Source of the DNA: an uncultured Erysipelotrichaceae bacterium
Lineage (GTDB): Bacteria > Bacillota_I > Bacilli_A > Erysipelotrichales > Erysipelotrichaceae
Direction of reading: 5' to 3'
Length of the DNA stretch: 7,404 nucleotides
Assembly (NCBI GenBank): GCA_947575425.1
Contig: CANPNQ010000047.1
Location: forward strand, 1-7,404
Shown here: in pieces, positions 6,231 to 7,404 of the stretch
How positions within the stretch are numbered: position 1 is the stretch's first letter
How the letters are laid out: each line of letters opens with the position of its first letter
Notes under the pieces: generated by a model
Database searches by the model: none
What the model was told of the DNA's origin: nothing
Seen by the model: the letters and a program-made list of their open reading frames with translations, nothing else
Translations under genes and position numbers: made by a program

Positions 6231-6236
6231 CCTCCT
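6231..6236 (-). promoter_or_regulatory. tatD ribosome binding site fused to the mnmE stop codon
   Basis: On the minus strand AAGTAGGAGG contains the mnmE TAG stop (6235-6237) overlapping the AGGAGG. Ribosomes ending mnmE would sit on the tatD initiation site. Spacing of 8 nt decides the tatD start at 6222. Confidence 0.7.
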
Positions 6237-7404
6237 ACTTACCCAAACAGAAATTGGAAAACAATGCGTCCAACAGATCCTCTCGATGATATTCGCCGAG
6301 AATTTCCTTCAGATTCTGATATGCTTCCTGTATATCCAGCTCTGCCAAATCGCACTGCACCCCCCCGCGCAGTGCCTCTCTTGCCTGAAGCATATGATGC
6401 TTGGCACTGCGCAATAATCCGATCTGTCGTTCATTGTTCAACACCGGATTCGTCGCGATGGACACATGATGCTCATATAAATCAGAAAGAGCCGCAAGCA
6501 GTTCCTCTATATCCCCATTGCGAGCGCTGACGTAGATTCCCGCTTTCCTTTCCTTTGCCAAGTCTGCCTTATTATAGACAAGCAAATGCGGTTTATGGGA
6601 AACAGCCTCCATCAGCTCGTTATCCTCCTCACCAAGCGGCAAAGAAGCATCCAGCACCAATAGCACCAACTGGGATCGCTCGATCATTTGCTTGGAGCGT
6701 TCCATTCCGATCTGCTCTACTTTATTTTCGGTTTGCCGGATCCCCGCTGTATCAATGAGATGCAAAGGTATTCCTTTGAGCGAAATACTTCCCTCCACGA
6801 TATCGCGGGTGGTACCCTCCTCCTCGCTCACGATCGCTTTTTCCTCTTCCAGCATGGCGTTGAGCAGACTGCTTTTTCCTACATTGGGTTTCCCCACGAT
6901 GGCTGTCAATATACCTTCCTTTACGATCTGTCCGCTGAGCGAGCGATCCAACAGCTCATCCAAATGATTCAGCCAATCCTCGATCTTCGGCAATAGAGTC
7001 TTTTCGCTGAGCTGGATTGCATCCTCATATTCGGGATAGTCAATATTAACTTCGATATGCGCAATGATATCTAATATTTCATCGATCAGCGGTGCTAGCA
7101 ATTCTCTCACGCTGCCCCGGATTCCATTCAATGCCATCTGAGCATTGCTTTGATTTTTTGCGTGAATCAAATCCATCACAGCCTCTGCCTGCGTCAGATC
7201 AATGCGTCCGTTCAAAAAGGCTCTTTCGCTGAACTCTCCTGCTCTTGCCAAACGGGCGCCCGATCCCAAAACCAACCCCAGCACTGCCTTTGTCACATAA
7301 ATACCGCCATGGCAGTTAATCTCCACCACATCCTCGCCCGTAAAGGAATGCGGCTTGCGAAACAGAGAAACCAAAACCTCATCTACTCGCTGACCTGTAT
7401 CGGG
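6235..7404 (-). CDS. mnmE: tRNA uridine-5-carboxymethylaminomethyl(34) modification GTPase MnmE, 5' end outside the window
   Basis: 389 codons are visible. The frame is open through 7404, where it reads PDTGQRVDEVLVSLFRKPHS, so about 65-70 N-terminal residues of a normal ~455-residue protein are missing. Seen in order: the end of the N-terminal tetrahydrofolate-binding domain (SFTGEDVVEINCHGG), the helical domain, and the inserted Ras-like G domain with GKPNVGKSS (P-loop), EEGTTRDIVEG (switch I), DTAG (G3) and NKAD (G4). The diagnostic C-terminal CLGK motif closes it. MnmE with MnmG installs the cmnm5 group on the wobble uridine U34 of certain tRNAs in the cytosol, using GTP, methylenetetrahydrofolate and FAD. 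The partner mnmG is not adjacent on the visible side; tatD follows instead. Confidence 0.96.
   Translation of the reverse strand, partial: PDTGQRVDEVLVSLFRKPHSFTGEDVVEINCHGGIYVTKAVLGLVLGSGARLARAGEFSERAFLNGRIDLTQAEAVMDLIHAKNQSNAQMALNGIRGSVRELLAPLIDEILDIIAHIEVNIDYPEYEDAIQLSEKTLLPKIEDWLNHLDELLDRSLSGQIVKEGILTAIVGKPNVGKSSLLNAMLEEEKAIVSEEEGTTRDIVEGSISLKGIPLHLIDTAGIRQTENKVEQIGMERSKQMIERSQLVLLVLDASLPLGEEDNELMEAVSHKPHLLVYNKADLAKERKAGIYVSARNGDIEELLAALSDLYEHHVSIATNPVLNNERQIGLLRSAKHHMLQAREALRGGVQCDLAELDIQEAYQNLKEILGEYHREDLLDALFSNFCLGK

Overview
The window looks like chromosomal DNA of a low-to-mid-GC Gram-positive bacterium (Bacillota). Evidence is the competence pair comFA/comFC, strong AGGAG-type ribosome binding sites spaced almost uniformly 8 nt from the start codon, AT-rich promoters and short intergenic gaps. 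The general style, including an Rpn-like remnant and a lone Wzy/ligase-like gene, fits the Erysipelotrichia, but that placement is an impression from the sequence and not a demonstrated match.

Left part (1-1830). The 3' part of a polytopic membrane protein of the O-antigen ligase/polymerase family runs rightward off the left edge. Facing it is a decayed gene on the minus strand: a 51-codon 5' fragment with its own ribosome binding site, followed in another frame by a recognisable C-terminal part. It resembles Rpn/PD-(D/E)XK 'putative transposase' proteins that have lost their catalytic middle. From 1546 to 1830 I see no convincing gene.

Centre (1831-4833). comFA (helicase-like DNA uptake motor) and comFC (zinc-finger phosphoribosyltransferase-like partner) form a minus-strand operon with a 97-nt out-of-frame overlap. 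Divergent from comFA, across an AT-rich 235-bp control region holding promoter-like elements, an inverted repeat and a direct repeat, lies a complete XerC/XerD-type tyrosine recombinase. All six catalytic residues are present. A strong hairpin, probably a bidirectional terminator, follows it.

Right part (4834-7404). A gene-poor 630-bp stretch holds a well-supported 44-residue single-TM peptide gene on the minus strand, with an extended -10 promoter and a textbook ribosome binding site. It also holds a doubtful broken ORF and a 14-bp perfect palindrome. Then comes a minus-strand operon of mnmE (tRNA U34 modification GTPase, 5' end cut by the window) and tatD (metal-dependent DNase). The mnmE stop codon touches the tatD ribosome binding site.

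Functionally, the window combines DNA uptake (ComFA/ComFC), DNA recombination (Xer-type), DNA or repair nuclease activity (TatD) and tRNA modification (MnmE). No phage, CRISPR, rRNA or tRNA genes are visible. I found no clear novel multi-gene system. The most interesting items are the unannotated 44-aa peptide, the Rpn-like pseudogene and the comFA/recombinase divergent control region.
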